Part shown: positions 1-11,494 of the stretch, one piece after another
How positions within the stretch are numbered: the first letter of the stretch is position 1
Layout of the letters: each line of letters opens with the position of its first letter
Made by a program: the position numbers and the translations under genes
The notes under the pieces: generated by a model
What the model was told of the DNA's origin: nothing
Database searches by the model: none
What the model saw: the letters and a program-made list of their open reading frames with translations, nothing else
Assembly: GCA_037501455.1 (NCBI GenBank)
Contig: CM074862.1
Coordinates: 86,947,501 to 87,011,500, forward strand
DNA length: 64,000 bases
Origin: Lantana camara
Lineage: Eukaryota > Streptophyta > Magnoliopsida > Lamiales > Verbenaceae
Reading direction: 5' to 3'

Positions 1-72
1 TCTATGATACTAGGAATGTCCCAAAACGGATTATGACTAATCGGCTTTCTAGGGCACTTTTCCTACAATTAA
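1..72 (-). mobile_element. tail of a Copia-type LTR (fragment)
   Basis: The stretch ending near 71 (ATCGGCTTTCTAGGGCAC, then TTCCTACA) matches the right-hand end of the intact Copia LTR at 53430-53464, which ends CCTAACA. On the minus strand it is the start of an LTR. No PPT or internal region follows, so it is a truncated remnant joined directly to the next LTR fragment. Confidence 0.6.
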
Positions 73-1065
73 TTCTCTAATTAATTAACACATGGTCCAA
101 TTTCTCAACTGGACCACACGCCCCAAGTCGAGCTCACGTGCCACACGTGTACAATTTGATCTTTCCTTCAATACCCTTCGAATCCGGTATTTGTGTTGAC
201 CCCCTAGGTTCAATTTCAGTTAGCAGTGAGACTAATACGCTTTATTAGTTCGCAGATCATAAGACCATAATCTAGCAACAGGTGTATGATCCCTACCTGA
301 ACAATGAATATATATTCGAAAGAACCTTTCAGTCAATGACAGCTATGAGGTACGATCCTCCTACCAACCCATCTCTCAATTAAGATCTAGGGTATGGTAA
401 TAGTGAGAGCCTCACTAATCTCAATCTTAAAGCTAAGTTCATTTCATATCTATTTGATCTCAATCCAAGAAACCCTTTTCTTGATGTCTTGATCTACTAC
501 CTCAGCCGAGGGTTTAGGATGGCATATGAATGACTTATGCAATAAGAGATCTTCTTGCATTACAGCAAGTGTAGATCCTTTGTTGATTCTCATATGCTTC
601 CATGTCCATTTGTCCAGCCCCAGCATAAGCCTTGAATTAGTTGTCTAAGGCGACACCCTTTAAAACTTGTACCTAAGACTACAGAGTTAGCCCACAAAGC
701 ATCAATGGAATCTCAAGTCAAAGGATTAATTTACTCACGCCATTGACCTTTGAGATATTTCCTAATCTAGAAGTTTCTATTTCTAGGTATAGAAACTTCC
801 TTTCCCATTTAGGAATCTTCTCAGGCGGGACACCTCAGTGTACCCGTTTTAATAACGACCACCCTCATGTATTGCGTACGCATCAACTATGCACTTTACA
901 CCCCATGAAACAGGATACTCCTTCTTAAGGGCGCAATCCCACGAGCAAGTCTCAACTGAGCCATATTAACACTCCCACTGTTTGTTGGACTCATCGACTT
1001 GAAGTGGTTTTTAATCTAGCCTTGAGTTAGGGCTTGTTTCATGTGTCATTCGCCTAATGACAAAG
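73..1065 (-). mobile_element. divergent Copia-type LTR fragment
   Basis: The order of landmarks matches the middle and right part of the LTRs at 51529-53464 and 1066-9892: a TAATTAATTA-rich stretch, CATAATCTAGCAACAGGTGT, GAACCTTTCAGTCA, AAGATCTAGGGTA, CAGCCCCAGCATAAGCCTTG and CATTTAGGAATCTTCTCA. It is clearly more diverged than those copies, so it is an older relative. Two CACGTG boxes occur near 135-147. It has no left end and is cut on the right at 1066 by a younger Copia LTR. Open frames here are short and unsupported. Confidence 0.6.
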
Positions 1066-1455
1066 GGTTGGAAAACAGGAACCAGAAAGCAGCGGAAATT
1101 CAAAAAATTTTCTAACAAAAGGATCGAAACTCGCAATCATGAATCCTAATTCGTAGAGATTAGAAACTTACTTTTCAATAATCTTTCTTGAAGCATTTCA
1201 AGCCACCCAAGAACGCTCTTCTCGCTGCTTGATCCCCCTCTCCTTGGTAAAGCTCGAATCTTTAAAAACTTCTAACTTGAAGCTCTCTAGAGATAGTCCA
1301 CCAACTTGACTTCAATCTAACTAGTAAGGACGCTAGTTCTCTAGTTAGTGTTTAGGCTTAACCTAGGGTTTATTTGATCTTGGAGAAAGGATGGTGTTCA
1401 ACACATGAACCAAAAGAAATTATCACTTACACTTTAAGGGGAGCTCGAGCTCCCC

Positions 1456-1463
1456 TATATATA
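1456..1463 (-). promoter_or_regulatory. putative TATA box of the Copia LTR
   Basis: TATATATA between C-rich and A-rich flanks, at the same place in the LTR as 51917-51924 and 60125-60132. On the minus strand it would place the start of transcription about 30 bp lower. It is a position-conserved match with no direct evidence of use. Confidence 0.45.
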
Positions 1464-1795
1464 ACTTGGAGAGGGGCGGCCGAAACTTAGTCCTCATGGA
1501 CTAAGGATTTGGTCCCTCTCACTCTTATTACTTGATCATCAAGTAATTCCAAACTTTGACTTTTGAATTCTAATTCAAATCAACTTTTAAGAGAGCTAAA
1601 ATATCCAAACCCCTTTTGGATAATATTATACTTTATTTATTAATAAATAAATAACTTATTTATCTAATTAATTAATTCATAATTAATTAAATAGATTATT
1701 TTTCTCCAAAATAAGACTTTCTTTTTAATTCAAAATTAAACCAAAGTCTATTAAATAATTAATACATTAATTATTTAATCACACAAATACATATA

Positions 1796-1850
1796 CACGT
1801 GTGACACATGTGTCTCTAAGGACACGTGTCACTCACGTGACCCACACGTG
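1796..1850 (-). promoter_or_regulatory. G-box cluster (four CACGTG) in Copia U3
   Basis: CACGTG occurs at 1796, 1823, 1834 and 1845. Two flanking near-copies have become CACATG. The cluster lies about 330-390 bp upstream of the TATA box on the minus strand, which is the U3 enhancer position. G-boxes bind bZIP and bHLH factors in plants. The decayed copy of the cluster at 52252-52316 retains six. Confidence 0.55.
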
Positions 1851-3038
1851 TGATTCACACATGTGGTACCCTCTTTGCTCGATTAACTCGTTTAATCATT
1901 TCAAAGCTCCAACTCATGTAACCATGTTGTTGTGTGTGACCCTCTAGGTTCTGAATTCAATTAGTAGTGACCCTAATTAATTAATTCACTAATTAATTAA
2001 TCAGTTCGCAGATTAAACGACCATAGTCTAGCAACAGGTGTTTAACCCTAGCTGAATTGGAATGTCTCGATTCGACAGTGTAGCACCCTAAACCCCAGGA
2101 CACTACATCCCCCGCACTATAGCCTCGATCCACATACGAAATGGAAAGTTCGTACATAAACCAAAACTATAGCGAACGGGTGACAATTAAAATAAACGAG
2201 CTAGGCGGGACACTCTCCCCAACATGAACAATCAAACATGGAATTAAAAGCGGAAGCAATTCAATAAATACGTATAGGTACCATATTTACCAAATAGATA
2301 CATATAGGTACCAAACTTAACTATCAATACATTATCATCTCTTATATTATATACATGCTCAAGTGTGAACAAAATGTAATACTACGATCATGACATGATG
2401 TACCAAAAGTTCTATACATGAAAGGTACGATACTAGACCCGTGAAAGTGCAAGACTTGACCAGACTCCCACCTAGCACGACCACGCTCTCAAGTACCTGA
2501 AAAGTGAAGTATCAGTCTACCGAAGACTGAGTGAGGGGCAATAAATAAATACATAACACGTCACATGCAAGTCATAGTCTTGGGTGAAGGCTTGAAAAGG
2601 AAATAAATATATAGTTCAAGAAACTTGTTCTTTGCCCGAGATTACGACTAATCCTTTTAACATTTTAACTTGATCATTTTATGAACATGTGGCCCCGGCG
2701 AGTAACGAAGATTCTCCAACCTTTACACGAAACGTGACAATACGTGCTTGCATTGTAAATTCAATACATGATCATGCATTTCAATTTAGTGCTCAAATAA
2801 ACAATTTCATGCTTGAAACATGCAATAACCCGAGGATAACCCGACATGCCGGATTAACCCCAGTCTCCTTCTTCCTCCGTGTGATAGTGGGTTTGCAAGG
2901 CCCAACTATCCACGACATGGTGTGTATAGGGAGCACGACTCCCTAGACACGGAACTCCTTCCGCCACTAATCTCCTAGTGGTTTCGGGGGTGATCCCAAC
3001 AATGTGAGGATAATTCAGGAGTTACCCGTCAGCACTTG

Positions 3039-3519
3039 TGTAACAGCCCAAAGACCCGCCGTTCGATATTGTCCGCTTTGGCCAAGGGTAGACCCCAAGC
3101 GCCTCACGGTTTTACGTTTCGAGCCACTGATATAACCCAGTGCACCCAAAAGGCCTCTACTCAGGGGAGAGGGATCCACTACTTATAAAGCAGCTTCAAA
3201 CCACTCTCCAATCCGATGTGGGACAAGCACTTTGAGCCTTACAGTCCACCCCCCCATAAGGGCCCAGCGTCCTCGCTGGCACACCGAATCCGGGCCCCTG
3301 GCTCTGATACCATTTGTAACAGCCCAAAGACCCGCAGTTCGATATTGTCCGCTTTGGCCAAGGGTAGACCCCAAGCGCCTCACGGTTTTACGTTTCGAGC
3401 CACTGGTATAACCCAGTGCACCCAAAAGGCCTCTACTCAGGGGAGAGGGATCCACTACTTATAAAGCATCTTCAAACCACTCTCCAATCCGATGTGGGAC
3501 AAGCACTTTGAGGCTTACA
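3039..3519 (-). mobile_element. TRIM (miniature LTR retrotransposon), complete
   Basis: Two direct repeats of 205 bp each (3039-3243 and 3315-3519), beginning TGTAACAGCCCAAAGACCCG and ending CTTACA, flank a 71-bp core. The core starts with a C-run (GTCCACCCCCCC, a reversed polypurine tract) and ends with GGCTCTGATACCA, the reverse of the initiator Met-tRNA primer site, so the element reads on the minus strand. The target duplication ACTTG (3034-3038 and 3520-3524) is perfect. The sequence resembles a TRIM-type repeat I know to be common in eudicots. Non-coding and mobilised in trans. The two LTRs differ at only a few bases, so insertion is fairly recent. Confidence 0.9.
3299..3312 (-). other. 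TRIM primer-binding site (initiator Met-tRNA)
   Basis: TGGCTCTGATACCA is the reverse complement of TGGTATCAGAGCCA, which pairs with the 3' end of plant initiator Met-tRNA. It lies two bases from the 5' LTR of the minus-strand TRIM. Confidence 0.85.
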
Positions 3520-4013
3520 ACTTGCTTTCCCGGTTGGCTCAAGAATTACCCTCGGGCCCACGTGCAATCATGTACTCGCCATACATGCTTGAAATCATGA
3601 CAATCATGGCTTTCTTGCTTGAAATGTTTTGGGTTTTGGAAAACGTTTATAATTACAGTACATTTTGGCCGAAAATAGCACATAAAGGTGGTAGGGTTCT
3701 ATGTACCTAAAACAAAACCTCACCTTTTCTTACAAAATATAACAAGGATATGCTCTACGGAGCCTGCTCCTCGTCCACAACCTCGTGACCTGTGCAAACA
3801 CGACGTATATACATGAGACATGAACGAAAACGGACCAAATATGACGAACTGCGGAAATGCAACGAGATGACGAGAAAAATGTAATGTGGCATGATAACAT
3901 CTTGTTTCAGTACATATTGGATCATATAATAGATATTTGGGGTCAAAGAAGTCGTCGGATCATGCGGCTAAAATCGTAATTTTATGCAGAAACTTTTGTT
4001 CTGCAAGTCAGGT

Positions 4014-4241
4014 GGGAACGGTCGTTCCGGCCTCCCTTTGTAAATGGGAACGGTCGTTCCCATAACCCCAGAGACGCACCAACGATTTTTCCAATTTTAA
4101 AACACGCTGAAGCTGGGAACGGCCCTTCCGGCACGCAGGCCAAAATGGGAACGGCTGTTCCCAGTCTCTGCCGCCTATTTCATTTGAAAAGGTGGGAACG
4201 CCCGTTCCCACAATGCCTTGAGGCTGGGAAAGGTCATTCCC
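4014..4241 (-). repeat. array of six 16-bp palindromes (GGGAACGGCCGTTCCC type)
   Basis: Copies start at 4014, 4046, 4115, 4147, 4194 and 4226. The steps are 32, 69, 32, 47 and 32 bp, that is three pairs with a 32-bp period. Each copy is a perfect or slightly decayed 16-mer palindrome. It begins 929 bp from the LTR head. The sister LTR at 51100-51327 has six copies with identical spacing. Confidence 0.85.
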
Positions 4242-5427
4242 AGTTTCTGAAACTGGAAGGAAACAGAGCAGAACAGAGTATAGCTACGGGAAACAACAAC
4301 CAAGCAACAAATCTTCCAAGTTTGATCAATAAACCAAGAATTTCTGGGGAAAACTCATGCATATAAGTTCAACCATGATACCATATCACTTAAACACACA
4401 AACTATGGTAAATCACCAAGGAATCAAAGTTTCATGCTCATGCTTCTTTTGATCATTCAAGCTCAAATATTCAAGAATTCAAGCTCTAAATCATGCCATA
4501 ATTCAAGATATGATCACATAATCATACTTTGCTCAACAAATAATCAACAAAGTCCAAGATTTACAAACCCTAGCTATTTCAACTATGATCAAGAATCATC
4601 AATTCATGCAAATACCAACCTTGAACTAAGAAAATGGAGAAAATAGATGATGATGATGATCAACTTCCAAACTTGGATTATTTCTTGGAGAAATCTTAAT
4701 GGAAGATGGTTAAAATCTCTTTCCCTTTTTCCTTGACTGAACCGAGAGTTAGATGCATATAACGTTACATCCCTTTTTGAAATGAGTGAAATGTCCATAT
4801 TTTCAATTTGATCATCCAAGAATTCAAGTTATGCAATCAAGTGTAAGTGAGTTTAAATTATCATCAATTAGATCCTTAAAACAATACAATTAAGTCCCTA
4901 AAGTTTAGAAAAATAATCAAGTAGGGACAATTCCGTAATTTGAGGTACTTTCGGTGATTGTTTTTCTTGATAAATATTTTCGCATGACATGAAATAATTT
5001 TTCAATGATATGGATTCACATAACTCACATAAATAATGTTTCATGAATTTTATAAAAATATGAAATGTCACGTAGGAATACTGTAAAATTTAAAACAGTA
5101 AAATAAATCCTACACTAAAAAATCTCACACGTGGCGTGCTTACCTGTTCATCCAGAACCGGGGCGTTACAGACCGAACCTTTAAGTCATTGATTCATGTG
5201 AGATACAATCCTCCTACTTACTATCTCTCAACCAAGATCTAGGGTAAGGGAATAATTAGAACCCTAATAATCTGGTCTTAAAGCTAAGTGCATTTCATAT
5301 CCATTTGATCTCAATCCAAGAAACCCTTTTCTTGATGTTTTGATCTATTGCCTTGGCCAAGGACTCCATATGGAATATGAATGACTTACACAATAAGAGG
5401 TCACCTTGCAAATGCAAGTGTAGGTCC

Positions 5428-8400
5428 TGTAACATCCCGTTCGTCCGACTTATAAGGTACGCCACGTTTCAACCTTTTTATGTGTTTAATTATGTGATTT
5501 TGTGTTTTGCGTGACCCTATTTTGAACTCTTTTAGAGTTTAGGGGCCCCTTTGTAATTTTCTCTTTTTAGGGGTTTTTCGGTCATTTATCGTTCGAACGA
5601 TATTTTGACCATTTTGACCCCTTCAACGCGTTCGGGGCATCGAAACGAGTCCGTAGACTCAAAGTTTGCCCAATTCTAACGTCGTTTGCCCCTTCTACCG
5701 TTCATTTTTCGTGCGAGGACCCGAGATAAAACACCCGGATCCTCGTTTAACGTGCCATAACGCAGCAGACTTCAGTCTCTCCCTCTCTCCCGCGATTTTC
5801 ACTGTACACACACACCGAAGGTGTAATTTAACATACAACCCAAACTCACTCGTTTCTCGACGGAATTCGACGATCCAATAGTCCATTTCGATTATCTTGA
5901 CGTCGTGGTCACAACCGTACCAAGAACTCGACCAACCGACGAGCGGTGTCGGAGATACGGCCGAATTTCAGCCGGGGCTGGAGGAGGTGGCGGAGCCCCC
6001 ACTTCGCCGCCCTTTCGCGGCGGCTTCCGGCCATCTTCCGGCGACACGCACCATACACCTAGTTAAAGGAGCTCCCGGCGCAGCCTTGCACATTGGTGGC
6101 ACGGCCATCCGGGCCACGACGGCGCCGCACGCGCCGCCTGAAGCTCGCAACGACGGTGGCTGTTACAGTAGCGGCGAGTTTCGCAGCCTTCCGGCGGCTT
6201 TTTTGGACCAAGGTTAGTGTTTTCCAAGGTTTTCGACTACCCCGAGTTCATTTCCGGCATCGATTTCACCCAATCTCTGCCGTAGGTGGTGGTTCCGGCG
6301 ATGGGAGTGGCGGCAGAAACTTCGGAGGCCAACAGGGGCCCTTTTCCGATCATCTTTTGGCCTCGGGCCCTTCACGAAAGTTGTTCGGAACGACGAGAAC
6401 TAGTGGCCATTGATCACGTTACTCCAGATTTGGCCGATTGGCAGCGAATCGCGGTGGTACAGCGGCGGTTCAACGGTGGCACCACCTCCGGGGATTTTTC
6501 CGGTAAGAAAGCTTAGGGCTTTCGTAAAGCTCGTCACGGGTAAGCCGATGCCTCTTTCGGATCTCATTTTGGTTCACCGGTTTGAAAGTAATTGAAGTTT
6601 GAAGATTTTAGGGTTTTCGTGTTCTTGGATTTTAAATTGGAGACAATTGGCTTGGGATTTGTAGAAATTGATCGAGGATTTGGAATGGGCACGAGGAATC
6701 CTTGCAGGGGTGATTTTTTAGGATTTTTTCCGGCACGCTCCGGCGGCCGCCGCCACCACTGTTCCGGTGGCTCCGGTGGCGGTGATCCGACGGGCTTCGG
6801 ACAGAATGTCCGTCTCGTTATGGTGAGTCTGTTGCCACTTTCCATTTGTTAATCGGACACTCGGTTTATTTTCTGTGAATTTATTTGTATAATTGTGAAT
6901 ATTTAATTATTTGTTCTAATTGTAATTTAATTGCGATTTGCTTGACTTATCGATTTATATAAACTCCGATGTATACGAAATCTTATAATTAATGAAATGT
7001 GATATGCATTGACGCTTTAAATTGTAAATTGAACCCCGTTATGTCAAAATTGTATTAGTTGTTAATTGTTTAAAATGTAATTAGTACTTGTATGTTCGAT
7101 AAATTGATGAATATGCATTGCTTGGTATTTGAAAATATGTAATGAATTATGAATGTATAAACTTATGAATTGTTGTTGATATTAGTTTCGTTTCATGCCA
7201 TTTGGGTATAATTCTTGTACAAGGGGTGTTTATGCAATTTTTTAGAAAATACAAATTTGTATACCTTGAATTAATTGAGCCTTATCATTTGAAAACGATT
7301 AAGCTAATTTTGATTTAAGTAAAAGTTGAATTAGCATGCCTTGGATGATTAATTTGAGACTCTTGCAATTAAAGTTTAATTACCTAAATTGAATTTGGAT
7401 CTAATATGTAATGCATGAATTGAATATGTAAAATATGAATTGTATGAATTGAGTAGGGTTAGAATTTGATTTGTAACCTCATGAAATTTGTATGAATTAG
7501 GAAGCATGCTATTATGATTTATTTGATTTATTAATATGTGTCAATTGATATGAAAGGTGCTATGTGAATTTGCATGAAATGAATTAAATAAACGTTGTTA
7601 ATTAAATTTGTTATACGATCCATGAATTGTTTGTGTGATAAATGAATAATATGATTTGATTAAATTACGTAATGTTTCTTCTGCAAATAATTGCTAGGCA
7701 TTTGATCCCTGCTTGTGTCATTGCATTTGCCGTGCGTCCCTGTGTGGTTGTCTGTCTGAGTCTGAGCTTTGTAGTCTGTTTTGTGTGTTCAGTTGGTCCA
7801 GGTGCACCCGGGGTGGTGACAAGTGAGTCGTGTAGGTTCCGGGGTAAACCATCTGTTGTGTCTTCGGCTGTGTTTGGTGCCACGTGAGGATAGGATATAG
7901 TTACACCCTATTGCAACGTGCTCGTTTTCGAATGCATGCAGTTTATAAGCCTTATGTATATGTAGCTATGTGCGAAGTACGTATTTTGCTGGTTTTGTCA
8001 TATGATTTGATTTGAAAAGTACGAAACGTTATGTATGAGCCTATGTATGCTTTGTCTCAGTTCTGTTATGATTTCGAGGTCAGTCTGTGTAATATGTACG
8101 TACGATATGATAAGTACGATATGCATGAGATATGTCTGTCTGTCTGTGTGTGGTGAATTAGTTTCCGATATATGTCTGTTTATCTGTGTGATGGGCCCCG
8201 GAGTTGTGGGTAAGGGAGACCCGGGACGACCATGGGGTCGCCGGTTACCACCCCTGTGCACTTCTCCACCAACGGGAGACTTAGTTCTCCTATGCCGACG
8301 AAGCGCATTTTGGCTGGCCGTCGAAGGGACCGGGCGGGATCCTCCGGTTCACATGTTTCGTTCTGTGGAGGGTTGAGAGGGGCACCTCTCTTCCCCAATG

Positions 8401-9249
8401 GTGTGAAGGTGGGATTGTTTTATGAGTTTTGCTTTGGTTTGAGTAAGAGTGTTATGTCTGTCCGTCTGTCATAAGTTCGTGAAAGGGGGGTAGATTCTTA
8501 AATTAAGATAAAAATTGGTATACCTTTTTACTAATGAGTTACGTTCCGAGTATGTGTGCTAAGTCTGCATGAATCTGAGTTGTGCCTTAAGAAACCTTTG
8601 ATTTAAGATTTGTTTGGTCTGTTTGGTAAGTCTCCCTATATGTATATTATCACGGGAAAATGTTTTGGCGTGCAAAAACTAACCCCGGGTTCACGAACGT
8701 TGCTTCTACTTTGTGCTGTGCTCTATATATATTTGTAGGTGTGCGTGGGTGGCCCCTCGCTCAGTCTTTGGACTGACCCCTCCCCGTTTATGTTTTTAGT
8801 TGTAGGTTTAGGTTGTTGGAGTTCGTGCTAGGCGGCGTTGTGTATAAGATATGTTCTATGTAGGTTGGAATCTATGATTTGAATATTTGAAGTTTCGGGA
8901 CAGGTTAGGACAGGTGCTTGGAATAGTTGAACCCGTTTGGTTTTGTAATTGTTCGGGACAGGATAGGACAAGTTGGCTGGTTTTGTTGAACCCGTGTAAA
9001 TGATTTTGTTTTCTGTATTGCTCAATATGTTCGATGTATGAACGTTTTTGAAAGTTGCCATTTTGTATTGCTTCCGCTGTCATGTTTTGCATATTTTCTT
9101 TTGTACAGGGTTAGATACCGCCTAGCTAGTGCGTACGTTTTTGTTTGTCACCCGTTCGCTGTGACTTGGTGCGTGTGCGGGCCTTCCATTTCCTACACGT
9201 GTCGGGTCATAGTGCGGGGGTGTGATGCCCCACCACTCGGGGTGTTACA
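5428..9249 (+). mobile_element. 3.8-kb solo LTR, plus strand
   Basis: It begins TGTAACATCCCGTTCG and ends CACTCGGGGTGTTACA and is flanked by a perfect 5-bp duplication GGTCC (5423-5427 and 9250-9254), inside a Copia LTR whose sequence closes up once it is removed. Only one LTR is present. The block at 7890-8130 resembles LTR fragments at 11920-12080 and 36590-36700, so these are related families. 5960-6800 is GC-rich with repeated CCGGCGG-like words; open frames of about 100 codons there are low complexity and resemble no protein I know. Several good donor-like sites (CGGTAAG, AAGGTTAGT, TGGTGAGT) suggest a spliced leader. Confidence 0.8.
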
Positions 9250-9892
9250 GGTCCTTTCTTGATTCTCGTTCACTTTCATGAATCACTTGTGCAGCCCCAG
9301 CATAAGCCTTGAATCAGTTGTCTAAGGCGACACCCTTTAAAGCTTATACCTAAGACTACAGAGTTAACTCATAAAGTGACATGGAACCTCAAGTCTAAGG
9401 ATCAATTAATCACATCAATGACTCGTGAGATATTTTCTAATCTGGAAGTTTCTATTTCCTGAAATAGAAACTTCCTTTCCCATTTAGGAATCTTCTCACA
9501 CGGGGCACCTCAGTGAACTTACTTATTGAAGTAAGCACCCTCATGTATCACGCACGTATCAACTATACACTTTGTACCTCCATGAAACAAGGTGGTCCTT
9601 CTTAAGGGCGTGATCCCACAAGCAAGCCTTAAAGAAGTCAGGTTGACACTCCCACTGTCTGTAGGACTTATCGGCTTGGAGTATTTTACTAATCAAGACT
9701 TATGTGATATAGGGCTCGTTTCATGAACCATTTCACCTAATGGTAGTGTCCTAAAGTAAACGCATACCAAACAAGAGCATATAAAGAAGTGTTGTCTCAA
9801 TTCGTTATTTTATTCAAAGATTGTCTATGATTACATTAAGGAAAAGTAAAAAGCGGATATACAATAGGCTTCCTTGGGCACTATTCCTAACA

Positions 9893-11494
9893 ATCTCCCA
9901 CTTGCCCATCAAAGCCATTCTAAAGCTACTCTAAGTCCCATCTTCTAAAGATGACCCTCGAAAGCTTCTCGACTAAGGGGTTTAGTAAGTAGATCTACCA
10001 CGTTCTCTGCTGATGCGACCCTCTCAATTTACACATCTCCTCTTTTGATAATATCACGGATTAGGTGATCCTTCCTCATAATATGTTTGGCTGTTGGTGA
10101 GATCTTGGTTCTCTTGCTTGAGCAACCGTCCCGGTGTTATCACAAAATACAGTAATGGGGTCTTTCATGCTAGGAACAACATTCAACTCTTGAATGAAGT
10201 TTCTAATCCAAACACCTTCCTTAGCTGCGTCATTCGCAGATAAGTATTCGGCCTCAGTGGTCGTTTGCTTGGAACTCTTCCAACTCATTGCTCCGCCGTT
10301 TAGGCAGAAAATGTATCCTGACATTTACTTAAAATCATCTAAGTCAGATGCAATGCTTGCATCACAGTATCCTTCAACAGTAAGATCTTTCTGACCTCCG
10401 TAAACTAAGAATAAATCCTTAGTACTTTCCAAGTACTTAAGAATATTCTTCTCTGCAGCCCAGTGACCATCTCCAGGGTCAGATTGGAAACGACTTGTTA
10501 CACTAAGTGCATAAGCCACATCAGGTCGAGTACATAACATTGCATACATTATGCTACCTACTGCTGATGCATAAAGTGTGTGAGTCATTCTTTCATTCTC
10601 AAGGTCAGTCTTAGGACACATCTTCTTAGAAAGACATGTTCCTACACTCATGGGAAGGTTCTTAACCTTTGCTGACTCCATATTGAATCTCTTCAATATT
10701 TTGTCAATGTACATCGACTGTGATAGTTCTATTAACCTTCTAGATCTATCTCGTTAGATTTTAATTCCAAGGATATATGACGCATCACCAAGATCTTTCA
10801 TCTCGAATTGGTTCGATAACCATAATTTAGTTACTTTCATGTCATCCTTCGAATTCCCAATAAGAAGGCTGTCATCAACATAAAGTACTAAGAATTGCAC
10901 TGAGGTCTCCAATTCCTATCTATACACACATGATTCATTCGAAATTTGAATGAAGCCGAACGCTTTGACTGATTCATCAAATCGAATGTTCCAATTACTA
11001 GAAGCCTGTTTCAATCCATAGATTGATCTTTGGGGTTTGCAAACCTTTTGCTCACTCCCACTAAATGTGAAACCTATGTTGCTCCATATAAATGTCTTTA
11101 TCATTGTCACCATTGAGAAAGGTAGTTTTCACATCCATTTGCCATATCTCATAGTCATAATATTCAGTAATGGCAAGCATGATCCAAATGGACTTTTGCA
11201 TTGCAACTGGTGAAAAAGTTTCATCAATGTCCACGCCAGGTCTTTGAGTGAATCCTTTTGCAACCAGTCTTGCCTTGTAGGCTGCAATGCTTCCATCAAC
11301 TCCAAGCTTTCTCTTAAAGATCCATTTACAACCTATGGGTTTGACCCCATCAGGCAAATCCACCAAGGTCCAAACTTGGTTGGAGTTCATTGAATCCATT
11401 TCGGATTTCATGGCTTCTATCCACTGTTCAGAGTCAGAATCTGAAAGTGCCTCCTCATATGTTAAAGGATCATTATCCTTTTGAGAGATCTCAT
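9893..11494 (-). pseudogene. Copia pol remnant (reverse transcriptase and RNase H)
   Basis: Minus-strand fragment of the same polyprotein as 53481-57401, about 85-90% alike by eye. From 11411 downwards: the start of the RT domain (KPIGCKWIFKRKLG, DETFSPVAMQKS, WQMDVKTTFLNGD), the Tyr-Val-Asp-Asp catalytic box near 10885, then RNase H near 10350-10080 (EGYCDAS, WKSSKQTTTEAEY). Frames are broken near 11100, 10915 and 10715, and several residues in the RNase H box between SKQTTT and EAEY are missing. The polypurine tract and the 3' LTR follow at 9892. The 5' two thirds (gag, protease, integrase) are absent: the copy ends at 11494 where it abuts unrelated LTR sequence. It is not functional. Confidence 0.85.

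Larger units (their letters stand above)
2079..5170 (-). mobile_element. solo LTR, long-LTR Gypsy-like family, with nested TRIM
   Basis: On the plus strand it starts TGTAGCACCC and ends GGGGCGTTACA, so the element reads on the minus strand (TGTAACGCCCC... to ...GGGTGCTACA). It sits inside the Copia LTR with a 5-bp duplication, GACAG at 2074-2078 and GACCG (one change) at 5171-5175. Removing it rejoins ATTCGACAGAACC as seen at 52528 and 60721. Without the TRIM it is about 2.6 kb. No internal region is present, so it is a recombined solo LTR. It has an AAG/GT splice-donor-like site about 550 bp from its head and a six-palindrome array at 4014-4241. The same family recurs at 49578-51528. Confidence 0.8.
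1066..9892 (-). mobile_element. Copia 3' LTR, split by two nested solo LTRs
   Basis: This is the 3' LTR of a minus-strand Copia element, the same family as 51529-60744. Its own sequence is in three blocks: 1066-2078, 5171-5427 and 9250-9892. The left edge is GGTTGGAAAACAGG (TGTTGGAAAACAC in the better copy) and the right edge is CCTAACA at 9892, followed by the reversed polypurine tract of the internal region. Blocks 1 and 2 are separated by the solo LTR 2079-5170, blocks 2 and 3 by the solo LTR 5428-9249. A TATATATA box lies at 1456-1463 and four CACGTG boxes at 1796-1850. The downstream pol is truncated and no 5' LTR remains here. Confidence 0.75.

Noticed and set aside
3039..3243. 5S-rRNA-promoter-bearing Cassandra-type LTR
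   Set aside because: The size fits a TRIM but no 5S rRNA-like A box, intermediate element or C box is visible.
5897..6413. Overlapping reading frames of about 106 codons in GC-rich DNA
   Set aside because: Low-complexity Gly/Arg/Ala/Pro composition, present on both strands, inside a solo LTR, no known motif.
8035..8376. A 113-codon frame rich in Cys, Val and Ser
   Set aside because: Driven by TGT/GTC-rich LTR sequence; inside the solo LTR 5428-9249 with no family resemblance.
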